From the NCBI RefSeq assembly GCF_017897595.1, contig NZ_JAGKIK010000016.1, forward strand, positions 1 through 64,000: DNA of 64,000 nucleotides. Direction: 5' to 3'. This document shows, one piece after another, positions 43,240 to 52,051 of this stretch. The position numbers and the translations under genes were made by a program. Each line of letters opens with the position of its first letter. Positions within the stretch are counted from its first letter, which is position 1. This stretch comes from Aquimarina sp. U1-2. GTDB taxonomy: Bacteria; Bacteroidota; Bacteroidia; Flavobacteriales; Flavobacteriaceae. The notes under the pieces were generated by a model. The model had not been told where the DNA came from and did no database searches. It saw only the letters and a program-made list of their open reading frames with translations.

Positions 43240-44264
43240 TGAAAGTATTTGAACTACAAAGAATGATAGCCTTCTACGACCGTTGCCAACATGTTGGTAT
43301 ACCTACGGTGATGGCATCCTTGGTGGGATTGCGCGGTTCTTCCTATAGAAAACCGGGAGTACGAATGCTTTTGGGCGAGAATGGCGCTATGCAAGGTGCT
43401 TTAAGTGGCGGCTGTGTAGAAAAGGATATTTTTAATGCCGCTAAAACAGTTTTTAAAACAGGTGTTGCTCGGGTGATTTCTTATGATGGGAGATATCGTT
43501 TGGGCTGCGAAGGGTTTCTGTATATTCTTATAGAACCTTTTGAACTAAAAGATGAACATCGAATAATTATTGAGAATACCTTGGACTCTAGACAGTCCTT
43601 TGAAATCCATTCCATCTATAAACCAGCACAGGATATCGACGGAGATTTTGGTTCTGTGTTCGCTTTCGCGAAAGCGAAGTTCTCTACAAATCCTAACCTA
43701 ACAACTGTTGTTTCCAAAGCGGAACAGGTATTTACGCAGCGTATTCATCCCGATACACAATTGGTCATTGTAGGGGCTGAACACGATGCCCAAAAACTTT
43801 GTGAGGTAGCTTCATTTTTAGGTTGGCAAGTGACTATTGTGGCTTCCTTAAAAAATCCAAAGGATAAAAATGATTTTCCAAAGGCGAAGACTATTCTCAA
43901 TGAAACCCCAGAAACCATCGATTTTAGTTGTATAGATGATAGGACGGTCACAGTTTTGATGACGCACAACTTCGCGCTGGATTTTCAATATCTCTTAAAA
44001 CTAATGCCTTTTGAGAAAAACTACATTGGGGTTTTAGGGTCTTCTAAACGAAAGGCGCAGTTAGAAAATCAAATTTTTGACGCCTGCCCAGAAGTTGAAC
44101 CTGAATTTTTAGAGCTCATCCATAGCCCTGCAGGGTTGAACCTAGGTGCCGAAACCCCTGAAGAGATAGCGTTATCCATCATTGCAGAGATTCTATCGAA
44201 TATGAAAAAGCAAACACAAGATAAAAACCACAATACTACAGAACTACAACTTAACGAAAAATAA
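43239..44264 (+). CDS. xdhC: XdhC/PaoD-family molybdenum cofactor maturation protein
   Basis: A 341-residue XdhC-CoxI-type protein. N-terminal part: TVMASLVGLRGSSYRKPGVRML, GALSGGCVEKDI; C-terminal Rossmann half: DTQLVIVGAEHDAQKLCEVASFLGW, MTHNFALDFQYL, GVLGSSKRKAQLENQ and LNLGAETPEEIALSIIAEI. This family binds and sulfurates the cofactor before insertion; PaoD does so for PaoC. The linker between halves contains the palindrome at 43660 (encoding FAFAKAKF). Confidence 0.9.
   Translation: MKVFELQRMIAFYDRCQHVGIPTVMASLVGLRGSSYRKPGVRMLLGENGAMQGALSGGCVEKDIFNAAKTVFKTGVARVISYDGRYRLGCEGFLYILIEPFELKDEHRIIIENTLDSRQSFEIHSIYKPAQDIDGDFGSVFAFAKAKFSTNPNLTTVVSKAEQVFTQRIHPDTQLVIVGAEHDAQKLCEVASFLGWQVTIVASLKNPKDKNDFPKAKTILNETPETIDFSCIDDRTVTVLMTHNFALDFQYLLKLMPFEKNYIGVLGSSKRKAQLENQIFDACPEVEPEFLELIHSPAGLNLGAETPEEIALSIIAEILSNMKKQTQDKNHNTTELQLNEK
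43660..43679. repeat. Perfect 20-bp palindrome inside xdhC
   Basis: TTCGCTTTCGCGAAAGCGAA, perfectly self-complementary, in frame as VFAFAKAKF at the interdomain linker. Same core as 48306-48321 in moeB and related to 18535 and 14410. Probably a dispersed palindromic element tolerated inside coding sequence. Confidence 0.7.
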
Positions 44265-44275
44265 TTTTGAAACGT

Positions 44276-44752
44276 ATGAAAAAAATAGCAACGGGATTAG
44301 ATAAGAACCAACGCCAATCTTCTACAGATGTCCTCAATCAGGTATTGGCAGATGAATTTGTACTATATACTAAAACCCGAAAATTCCACTGGAACGTAAC
44401 CGGAATGCAGTTTAAATCCTTGCACGAAATGTTTGAAGAGCATTATGGCGATTTGGAGATAAAGATAGATGATGTGGCAGAACGCATACGAAGCCTTGGG
44501 TTTTTGGCATTGGGCAGTCTGGAAGAGTTCGCTAAACTTACCCGCTTAAAGGAACATACGCAAGGCAATCCCAAAGCCGATGAAATGATTGAACAATTGG
44601 TGAATGACCATGAAACCCTGATACGGGAACTTCGTGAAGATATCGTCAAATGTGAAGAAGAGTATAACGACGTAGGTACTGGGGATTTTCTGACTTCGCT
44701 GTTAGTAGACCACGAGAAAATGGCATGGATGCTTCGGTCTTATTTAAGTTAA
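44276..44752 (+). CDS. dps: Dps-family ferritin-like protein
   Basis: I start at ATG 44276 (MKKIATGLDKNQRQ); a TTG three codons earlier is possible. 158 residues with the Dps ferroxidase signature KFHWNVTGMQFKSLHEMFEEHYGDLEIKIDDVAERIRSLG, including the His, Asp and Glu ligands. Dps dodecamers oxidise Fe(II) with H2O2 and protect DNA. Its place inside a molybdoenzyme operon is unusual; aldehyde oxidoreductases can release H2O2, so protection may be the link. Confidence 0.93.
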   Translation: MKKIATGLDKNQRQSSTDVLNQVLADEFVLYTKTRKFHWNVTGMQFKSLHEMFEEHYGDLEIKIDDVAERIRSLGFLALGSLEEFAKLTRLKEHTQGNPKADEMIEQLVNDHETLIRELREDIVKCEEEYNDVGTGDFLTSLLVDHEKMAWMLRSYLS

Positions 44753-44779
44753 CTATAGAAAGTATTTAGAGTAAAGGAT

Positions 44780-45376
44780 ATGGACATTGCCATTTTAATT
44801 TTAGCAGCAGGTAGTGCTACTCGTATGGGAAGCATTAAACAACTCTTGCCATATGGTAAGTCTACGCTGTTAGCCCATGCAATTGCCAATGCCATACATT
44901 CAGAGGGAAATCAGGTGTTCTGTGTGATTGGAGCAAAAGCAGATGTGGTAAAAAACGCAATACTGTCTGCTGAAGTGACCACCTTCTATAACCCAAACTA
45001 CAAGGAAGGCTTAAGTTCGAGTATCGTTGCAGGAGTCTTATATCTTGAAAAAAACACGATTCCAGCAGATGCCCTCATAGTGATGCTTGCAGACCAACCA
45101 TTGGTAGACGCAGCATATATAAATAGATTGATAGCTACTTCAAAAAAGCATCCCAATCAAATCATCGCATCTTCTTATGGCTCAAAAAATGGAGTACCCG
45201 CGCTGTTTCCGAAAACTTATTTCAAGGCATTGCTTCAGCTTCAAGGGGATAAAGGTGCTAGGTCATTCTTGAACGATAAACACCAGCCCATCATTGCGAT
45301 AAATGGACTGGACAAGCTTACAGATGTAGATACTCCAGATGATTATGAAAAACTACTTAAATCTTCGGCAATATGA
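44780..45376 (+). CDS. mocA: MocA-like molybdopterin cytidylyltransferase
   Basis: A 198-residue nucleotidyltransferase beginning ILILAAGSATRMGSIKQLLPYG, with MLADQPLVD and GVPALFPKTYFKAL as in MocA proteins, which transfer CMP to molybdopterin to give the cytosine dinucleotide form used by PaoC and related enzymes. The RMG-x-x-K-x-LLP pattern favours MocA over MobA. It overlaps moeA by 4 bases. Confidence 0.85.
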   Translation: MDIAILILAAGSATRMGSIKQLLPYGKSTLLAHAIANAIHSEGNQVFCVIGAKADVVKNAILSAEVTTFYNPNYKEGLSSSIVAGVLYLEKNTIPADALIVMLADQPLVDAAYINRLIATSKKHPNQIIASSYGSKNGVPALFPKTYFKALLQLQGDKGARSFLNDKHQPIIAINGLDKLTDVDTPDDYEKLLKSSAI

Positions 45377-46548
45377 TTTCGGTAAATGAGGCATTAGCCC
45401 ATATAGAGCATAACATCCAAGAGAGTGCCGCAATAGCTGCGAAATTGCAAGATGCCTATGGTTGTGTGTTGGCTAGCGATATTCATTCACCGATACATAT
45501 GCCACCTTTCAGGCAATCGGCTATGGATGGTTATGCCATGAAACTTACAGATACCAATACGTACAGAGTTGTAGGAGAAGTGTCTGCTGGTGCATCGGAA
45601 AATATAGTTCTGAACAATACTGAAGCAGTACGCATCTTTACAGGAGGTCGAGTTCCTGATGATGCAACTACAGTGGTGATGCAAGAAGACACTATAAAAA
45701 ATGCAAATCAAATTGAAATCACAAAAACACCTAGCGTAGGTGCCAACGTAAGACCGCTGGGCGAACAACTGAAAATGGGCAGTGTGGCATTAAAAAAAGG
45801 AACTGTACTAAATGAAGCCAGATTAGGATTTTTAGCGGGATTAGGGATTGAAGAAGTAAACGTATTTCACAGACCTACAGTGCATATTTTGATTACTGGA
45901 AACGAACTAAAACAAGCAGGACAAACTTTAAAAGAGGGCGAAGTCTATGATAGTAATTCGGTCACTTTACGGTTTGCAGTTCAAAAAGAAGGAATAACGG
46001 ATATAACGGTGCACCACATACCCGATACCTTAGAAGATACCATACAAACAATTAGCAATAGTATAAAACAAGCAGATATCGTATTGATTTCTGGTGGTAT
46101 CTCTGTGGGAGACTATGATTTTGTTGAATCGGCTCTGGAAGCCGATAATGTCAACCCACATTTTTACAAGGTTAATCAAAAACCGGGCAAACCGCTTTGG
46201 TTCGGCACAAACAAGAGTACTGTTGTTTTTGCCCTACCAGGAAATCCGGCATCAAGTCTCACTTGTTTTTATGTTTATGTACTACCGGCCATACGACTAA
46301 TGATGGGAAAACATCCTGTGCATTTAAAACGAAAGTATGCCAGAGCTGATACAGATATTGTAAATGTTTTTTCAAAAACCCTATTTCTAAAGGCCATCGT
46401 AAAAGATGACATAGCGACGCCCTTAACAGGGCAAGCCTCTTCAATGCTGAAATCCTTTGCGTTAGCGAACGCACTATTGATAGTTCCTGAAAGTACTTCC
46501 AGGATAAGAGCCGGAGAAGAATTAGAATATATAACACTGAGGGAATAA
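45373..46548 (+). CDS. moeA: Molybdopterin molybdenumtransferase MoeA
   Basis: A 391-residue MoeA: SPIHMPPFRQSAMDGYAMKL at residues 38-57, domain III with ITGNELKQAGQTLKEGEVYDSNS and LISGGISVGDYDFV, KPGKPLWFG, ALPGNPASSLTCFY. MoeA inserts molybdate into adenylylated molybdopterin. Overlaps mocA at its start and meets the next gene by one base. Confidence 0.94.
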   Translation: MISVNEALAHIEHNIQESAAIAAKLQDAYGCVLASDIHSPIHMPPFRQSAMDGYAMKLTDTNTYRVVGEVSAGASENIVLNNTEAVRIFTGGRVPDDATTVVMQEDTIKNANQIEITKTPSVGANVRPLGEQLKMGSVALKKGTVLNEARLGFLAGLGIEEVNVFHRPTVHILITGNELKQAGQTLKEGEVYDSNSVTLRFAVQKEGITDITVHHIPDTLEDTIQTISNSIKQADIVLISGGISVGDYDFVESALEADNVNPHFYKVNQKPGKPLWFGTNKSTVVFALPGNPASSLTCFYVYVLPAIRLMMGKHPVHLKRKYARADTDIVNVFSKTLFLKAIVKDDIATPLTGQASSMLKSFALANALLIVPESTSRIRAGEELEYITLRE

Positions 46549-47294
46549 TGGATTTCTCACAATTGCATATCGCACTACCATTTGTTATAGTCCTTGCAAG
46601 CATTGCCTTTATGTACGCCAGTGTAGGGCATGGTGGTGCCAGTGGCTATTTGGCATTGATGTCTTTGTTTTCATTTCCGATAATCATCATGAAACCCACA
46701 GCCTTATTGCTCAATATTTTTGTGGCTGGTATTTCCTTTTGGTTTTTCAAGAAAAATGAACATTTCAGTTGGAAGATCTTCTATCCATTTGCAATCACTT
46801 CTATTCCCGCGGCTTTTATTGGTGGCACTTTATCTATAAACCCAACACTGTACAAGCAGATTTTAGCCGTTTTTCTCATTATTGCCATTTTAAGGATGCT
46901 GAATGTATTCGGCAAAATGAAGACCACCATAGTCCAACCTAAGCATTGGCTTGCATTACTCATAGGTTGTTTAATCGGTTTGTTTTCTGGGATGATTGGT
47001 ATCGGCGGCGGAATTATTTTAAGTCCTGTAATTATCTTGTTAGGTTGGGGAACCATGAAACAAGCTGCGGCAGTGTCTGCACTTTTTATTTTTGTGAATT
47101 CTATTGCAGGAATTATAGGATTTTCAATGACTGGTGGCGCGGTGCCAAATGAAGCTTTTTATCTTATTCCTATAGCACTTATCGGTGGCGCAGCAGGTTC
47201 GCTTTTTGGTAGTGGCCGTTTTAACCCTAAAACGTTGACGTATATGCTATCTGTGGTATTGGTAATAGCTAGTGTAAAATTATTTTTAATCTAA
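46548..47294 (+). CDS. TauE/SafE-family permease
   Basis: A 248-residue membrane protein with about eight helices and the duplicated motif of the family: ASVGHGGASGYLALMSLF near residue 25 and GLFSGMIGIGGGIILSPVIILLG near residue 145. TauE/SafE proteins move sulfonates, sulfite or related anions. In a cofactor operon it might export sulfur species formed by sulfuration or transport an oxyanion; no direct evidence. Confidence 0.88.
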   Translation: MDFSQLHIALPFVIVLASIAFMYASVGHGGASGYLALMSLFSFPIIIMKPTALLLNIFVAGISFWFFKKNEHFSWKIFYPFAITSIPAAFIGGTLSINPTLYKQILAVFLIIAILRMLNVFGKMKTTIVQPKHWLALLIGCLIGLFSGMIGIGGGIILSPVIILLGWGTMKQAAAVSALFIFVNSIAGIIGFSMTGGAVPNEAFYLIPIALIGGAAGSLFGSGRFNPKTLTYMLSVVLVIASVKLFLI

Positions 47295-47298
47295 GAGG

Positions 47299-47535
47299 AT
47301 GACAGAAATAACCTTAACATATTACGGCGAAGTAGCCGAGAAAACGGGAAAAGAACAAGAAACCGTTCAGCTGGAAAACATTGAAATTCCAGAAATCATG
47401 AAATACTTGGAAAGTACTTATGCTCTAAATACAAAAGGCATAAAAATCGCAGTGAACCACGAATTGGCAACCCAGGATACCCAACTAAAGGCAAATGATG
47501 AGATTGCCATACTATCCCCTTTTGCAGGAGGCTAA
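47299..47535 (+). CDS. moaD: MoaD sulfur carrier
   Basis: A 78-residue ubiquitin-like protein ending in the diglycine AILSPFAGG needed for adenylation by MoeB and thiocarboxylate formation. Starts 4 bases after the permease stop, 3 bases before moeB. Confidence 0.92.
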   Translation: MTEITLTYYGEVAEKTGKEQETVQLENIEIPEIMKYLESTYALNTKGIKIAVNHELATQDTQLKANDEIAILSPFAGG

Positions 47536-47538
47536 ACT

Positions 47539-48576
47539 ATGAAGGAAGATAACAGGTATATCAGACAAGAAGCATTACCACAAGTAGGTAAAAGCGGTCA
47601 ACAAAAACTTCAAGAAGCAAGCGTTTTGGTTGTTGGTTGCGGTGGTTTAGGATGTGCTATGTTGCCTTATTTAGTCGGTAGCGGCATCTGTAAAATAGGT
47701 ATTGTAGATGGTGATGTGGTGTCAAAAAGCAATCTACACCGCCAAGTACTATTTACACAAAGCGATGTTGGGCAGCTTAAAGTAGAAATCGCGGCCTTAG
47801 AATTACAGGCGCAGAATGATGATGTGACCATCCATACATATCCTTATTATTTAGATGGTGATAATGCCTTATCGCTTTTTAAAAACTACAATATTATTGT
47901 AGACGCTACTGATAGAATCCCTATAAGATATCTTATTAACGATGCTTGCATACTGACCGGAAAACCTTTTGTACACGCCGCATTATATCGATTTCAAATA
48001 CAGGTTTCCGTCTTTAATTACAAAAACGGTCCTACGTACCGATGTCTTTATCCTGAACCTGCTTCGGTAACCCAGAGTTGTGATACCGCCGGTGTTTTAG
48101 GTTCTACCGTCGCCATTGCAGGCGCTTTGCAGGTTAATGAGGTGATGAAGATTATTTTAGATGTAGGAACTGTGCTATCTGGTCAGGTATTGCTAAAAGA
48201 TGTTCTAAAAAACGCGCAACAGACATTCTTGTTCAAAAAGGACGAGACGATTGCAATGGATATGGCATTCTTTCAAAAGGAGCATCGTAATCTTAAAGTG
48301 GATTTCGCTTTCGCGAAAGCGGAAAATCATATGCTGTTAGATGTGCGCACAGCTACAGAATATCCGAGAATCAAGGACGATAAGGTGTACAACATTCCTT
48401 TAGGTCAGTTAGAAAATTCAATTCACAAAATACCTAAGGATACCCCAATATCCATTTTCTGTAAAAGTGGAAAAAGAAGTGAGCAAGCCCTGCACATTTT
48501 AAAAAAATACAACTATCAAAAGCTGTATTGTCTAAATGAGAATGCAGTACAGATTTATAAAGAATTACACCTATGA
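47539..48576 (+). CDS. moeB: MoeB/ThiF-type adenylyltransferase with rhodanese domain
   Basis: A 345-residue fusion. Residues 1-245: ThiF/MoeB E1-like domain with ATP motif VVGCGGLGCAML, DGDVVSKSNLHRQVLF and DATDRIPIRYLINDAC. Residues about 260-345: rhodanese domain (LLDVRTATEYPRIKDD) with active cysteine FCKSGKRS. The structural zinc site looks lost: the usual CxxC near PTYRCLYPEP has only one cysteine and no second CxxC is seen. The palindrome at 48303 encodes the linker FAFAKAEN. It adenylates MoaD; the rhodanese may supply sulfur. Confidence 0.9.
   Translation: MKEDNRYIRQEALPQVGKSGQQKLQEASVLVVGCGGLGCAMLPYLVGSGICKIGIVDGDVVSKSNLHRQVLFTQSDVGQLKVEIAALELQAQNDDVTIHTYPYYLDGDNALSLFKNYNIIVDATDRIPIRYLINDACILTGKPFVHAALYRFQIQVSVFNYKNGPTYRCLYPEPASVTQSCDTAGVLGSTVAIAGALQVNEVMKIILDVGTVLSGQVLLKDVLKNAQQTFLFKKDETIAMDMAFFQKEHRNLKVDFAFAKAENHMLLDVRTATEYPRIKDDKVYNIPLGQLENSIHKIPKDTPISIFCKSGKRSEQALHILKKYNYQKLYCLNENAVQIYKELHL
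48303..48324. repeat. Near-perfect palindrome inside moeB
   Basis: TTTCGCTTTCGCGAAAGCGG plus AA; perfect 16-bp core CGCTTTCGCGAAAGCG at 48306-48321. In frame as FAFAKA in the linker between E1-like and rhodanese domains. Confidence 0.7.
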
Positions 48577-49007
48577 AAAGGAAAACCGTATTTATCGAAG
48601 GCGCCATTACGCCAGAATTCATTGCAACATCGATTGCAAAACATCAAGGTAAAACATCTATTGGGGCGCATAATATTTTTTTAGGACAAGTGCGAGAAGA
48701 TAGCATAGATAGTCGTAAAGTGACCGCAATAGATTTTTCGTGTTATCAGGAAATGGCAGAAAAGAAATTAGCTGAAATACGAGAAACCACATTTCAGAAA
48801 TATGAACTTACCTGTATGCACATCTATCACAGTTTGGGCGAAGTTTCTGTGGGTGGTATTTGCATATTTGTGTTTGTCTCTGCGCCACACAGACCTATCG
48901 TTTATGAAGCTACCGAGTATATTGTCAACGAAGTAAAAACAAAGGTACCCATCTTTGGAAAGGAACTGATAGAAGGTGAAACGCATCAATGGAAAAAGAA
49001 CAATTAG
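48573..49007 (+). CDS. moaE: Molybdopterin synthase large subunit MoaE
   Basis: A 144-residue MoaE: GAHNIFLGQVRED, then YHSLGEVSVGGICIFVFVSAPHR and the C-terminal EVKTKVPIFGKELIEGETHQWK with the active-site lysine region (KTKVPIFGKE). With MoaD it converts cPMP to molybdopterin. Overlaps moeB by 4 bases (ATGA). Confidence 0.93.
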   Translation: MKRKTVFIEGAITPEFIATSIAKHQGKTSIGAHNIFLGQVREDSIDSRKVTAIDFSCYQEMAEKKLAEIRETTFQKYELTCMHIYHSLGEVSVGGICIFVFVSAPHRPIVYEATEYIVNEVKTKVPIFGKELIEGETHQWKKNN

Positions 49008-49011
49008 TAGT

Positions 49012-49920
49012 ATGGTAGACATCACACATAAATCAAACACGCTACGTATCGCAACAGCACAAGCTATTGTAAAAACAAGTAATCAAGCTACAATTGATGC
49101 AATTAAGAACGATAAAGTGCCTAAAGGAAATGTTTTTGCTATGAGCAAGGCAGCCGGACTTTTGGGCGTAAAGAAAACACCTGAGCTTTTGCCCGATTGC
49201 CATCCACTACCTATCGAATATGCAGGTGTAGATTTTAATATTGAAGGTTTTGATATCAAAGTAACAGTTACCATTAAAACCATTTACAAGACCGGTGTAG
49301 AAGTCGAGGCAATGCACGGTGCAAGTGTTGTGGCCTTGAATATGTACGATATGCTGAAACCTATCGACAAGGGTATTGAAATACATAGTATCAGATTGAT
49401 AGAAAAGAAAGGTGGAAAAAGCGACTTTAAAAAGATCGACGTCAATGACATAAGGGCAGGTATTATTGTATGCTCAGATTCTGTTTCAGCTGGAATAAAT
49501 ACAGATGCTTCCGGAAAAGCGATTGCGCACTTTCTTGAAGATTACAACATTGAAGTTGCTAGTGAAACTGTTGTGCCGGATGATATTCAAGCCATACAGA
49601 AAGCAGTTCAAAAGGTATTACCCCACCAGAACTTAATCATACTCACAGGTGGTACAGGTCTTTCGCCCAGGGACGTTACACCAGAAGCTATCTTGCCTAT
49701 GTTGGATAAGCGTATTCCTGGAGCAGAAGAAACTATAAGGCGTTATGGTCAGGACAGGATGCCATTTGCATTCTTGTCGCGCAGTGTGGTGGGCATAAAG
49801 GATAATGCGCTCATTCTGACACTTCCAGGCTCGCCAAAGGGCGTCAAAGAATCGTTGGATGCCGTAATGCCGCATTTGCTTCATGTTTTTTCAATTTTAA
49901 AAGGTGAAGCACACGGATGA
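49012..49920 (+). CDS. moaCB: Bifunctional MoaC-MoaB/Mog fusion
   Basis: I start at ATG 49012 (MVDITHKSNTLRIATAQA), which matches MoaC N termini; an ATG at 48976 would overlap moaE needlessly. Residues 1-150 are MoaC (cyclic pyranopterin phosphate synthase partner of MoaA): LLPDCHPLPIEYAGVD, TGVEVEAMHGASVVALNMYD. Residues 155-302 are MoaB/MogA (molybdopterin adenylyltransferase): GIIVCSDSVSAG, TGGTGLSPRDVTPEA, SRSVVG, LPGSPKGVKESLD. Such fusions are usual in Bacteroidota. Overlaps moaA by 4 bases. Confidence 0.93.
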   Translation: MVDITHKSNTLRIATAQAIVKTSNQATIDAIKNDKVPKGNVFAMSKAAGLLGVKKTPELLPDCHPLPIEYAGVDFNIEGFDIKVTVTIKTIYKTGVEVEAMHGASVVALNMYDMLKPIDKGIEIHSIRLIEKKGGKSDFKKIDVNDIRAGIIVCSDSVSAGINTDASGKAIAHFLEDYNIEVASETVVPDDIQAIQKAVQKVLPHQNLIILTGGTGLSPRDVTPEAILPMLDKRIPGAEETIRRYGQDRMPFAFLSRSVVGIKDNALILTLPGSPKGVKESLDAVMPHLLHVFSILKGEAHG

Positions 49921-50924
49921 AAATTAAAACCAACATATTGAACGACAGTTTTGGTAGGCATCATAACTACCTGCGTATTTCATTAATCGAAAAGTGCAAT
50001 TTAAGATGTGCTTATTGTATGCCAGAAGAAGGGGTACTTTTAAGTCCTAAAAAGTCGTTGATGACAGCTGAAGAGGTACTGAGCATTGCTAAGGTTTTTG
50101 TGAAGCACGGCGTAGACAAAATTCGGTTAACCGGTGGGGAGCCATTGCTACGAAAAGACTTTTCAACCATTCTGGAAGGGTTATCGCAATTAAATGTTGC
50201 ATTATCCATCACCACAAATGCGGTACTGGTAGATAGACACATTGAAGATTTTAAAAAATATCGGCTGCACCACATTAACGTTAGCCTTGACACACTCATA
50301 GAAGAAAAATTTACCACCATTACCAAGCGCAATCAGTTTCAAAAAGTGAAGGACAATCTTCAGTTATTATTGGGCCAGGGATTTAAAACAAAAATCAATG
50401 TGGTTTTGATGAAGGGTTTCAATGATACCGAAGTCATCGATTTTATAAAACTTACCAAAGATGAAAACCTCGAAGTTCGCTTTATAGAGTTTATGCCCTT
50501 TGATGGTAATAAATGGAGTAAGGATAAGTTGGTGTCCCATCAAGAGATTTTAGACCAAGTAAACCGGTATTTTGGGGAGGAAGCCAATCAGGTCCTAGTC
50601 AATGAGCAAAACTTTACAGCCAGAAACTATAAAATTAGAGGTTTTAAGGGACGATATGGGATTATCAGTACCGTTACAAATCCGTTTTGTGATGGATGTA
50701 ATCGTATCAGGCTCACGGCAAACGGCAAATTGAAAAACTGTCTTTTTTCAAACAATGAGACCGATTTGTTAAGCTATTTACGTAAAGGAGAATCTATCGA
50801 ACCGCTTATAGCAAAATCTATCTACGCTAAAAAAGCGATTCGCGCAGGAATGACAGATACTGAGGATTTTGAAAATCCAGAAAAACATAACGATAATCGA
50901 AGTATGATTACGATTGGAGGATAG
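49917..50924 (+). CDS. moaA: GTP 3',8-cyclase MoaA
   Basis: A 335-residue radical SAM enzyme. First cluster CNLRCAYC (residues 23-30) after RISLIEK, second cluster TNPFCDGCNRIRLTANGK then NCLF (C-x2-C-x13-C). Ends in the functional diglycine MITIGG. Last gene of the plus-strand array. Confidence 0.95.
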   Translation: MKIKTNILNDSFGRHHNYLRISLIEKCNLRCAYCMPEEGVLLSPKKSLMTAEEVLSIAKVFVKHGVDKIRLTGGEPLLRKDFSTILEGLSQLNVALSITTNAVLVDRHIEDFKKYRLHHINVSLDTLIEEKFTTITKRNQFQKVKDNLQLLLGQGFKTKINVVLMKGFNDTEVIDFIKLTKDENLEVRFIEFMPFDGNKWSKDKLVSHQEILDQVNRYFGEEANQVLVNEQNFTARNYKIRGFKGRYGIISTVTNPFCDGCNRIRLTANGKLKNCLFSNNETDLLSYLRKGESIEPLIAKSIYAKKAIRAGMTDTEDFENPEKHNDNRSMITIGG

Positions 50925-51079
50925 TGTTAGTTTAGAAAAAGAATAAAAGAAGATCATATTTTTTTGGTTAATTTGTGAATGAAAAATGGTTTAGAAATTT
51001 AGCGATGGAGTAAAACATAATAATTTTACCAGTTTATTTCCTCTCTTTTCTATATATTAATTATAAACTAAAAGTTGCA

Positions 51080-51795
51080 ATAAAATTAAAAAATCAAAAT
51101 GTGCTTACCATTGGAGGAGCCACCGGAATGGGATTTGCGACGGCCAAATTAGCCGAAAATCTCGGGGCTCGAGTTTATATCGATGGTCATAATAAGGACA
51201 AAAACAAAAGGGCCTTAGCCCAACTTTCAAATACAGCACATGGCTATTATTTAGATGTCATAAATCCTAAATCAATAAAAGAACTCTTCGATTCATTAGA
51301 ACGTATTGATCATATTTTCATAACGGCGGCACCGGAGATTTTAAGGATGCACCTTTAGAAATTAAGGATACTTACATCTTTGGTGAATTTTGGAGTTTAT
51401 TTATGATAACTAAAGAAGCGGTAGAAAAAAATTCATCTAAAGGCTCAATTACATTCATCACCGGAGGATTTACCGAGAATCCAACAAAAGGTACCGTTTT
51501 AGTTTCATCTGCATTTCACGCGGTGGAAGGATTTGCTAAAGCTATGACCGTTGAAATGGCACCAATTCGATTCAATGTGATTCGACCAGGATTTATCGAT
51601 AGTGGTTTTTGGGATTTTATGGAAAAAGATGAACGTGAAAAACTATTTAACAAGACAAAAACAACCATAGCGGTCAATCGATTAGGTATATCAGAAGATA
51701 TTGCCCAAATGGTTACTTCAATTATGATGAACTCGTTTATAAATGGTCAAATTACTGAAGTGAACGGAGCAAAATTACCAGAAAAAACTGTTTAA
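51080..51795 (+). pseudogene. SDR pseudogene (lost start and frameshift)
   Basis: Frame 1 (to 51358) reads IKLKNQNVLTIGGATGMGFATAKL to HIFITAAP. Frame 2 continues GDFKDAPLEIKDTYIFGEFW, ITFITGGF to NGAKLPEKTV. The switch is at GG 51334-51335, where one G is missing (GCACCGGAG for GCACCGGGAG). The position expected for ATG is ATA (51080-51082), with GTG 51101 as the only later start. Catalytic YxxxK is not found (SSAFHAVEGFAK). Likely non-functional. Confidence 0.75.
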
Positions 51796-52051
51796 AATTG
51801 TGTACAACCATTAGCGGGTTTAGTATTGTTTTAGAACATAAAACTATACTTTACGAATTAAATTCAGTAAAATATCTCAGAAATACTTAAAGAATACTGA
51901 GCAGGCATAGGAGTTCTGGCACATAGATGAGACGATTTTGACCCAAGCAGTTTTGAAGAGAATATGAAAAATGATAAATATCAACAATCGAAAAATTTAA
52001 AAATAAGATATTTGTTATAATAGTATTTAGCTATATATATAAACAAATAGT

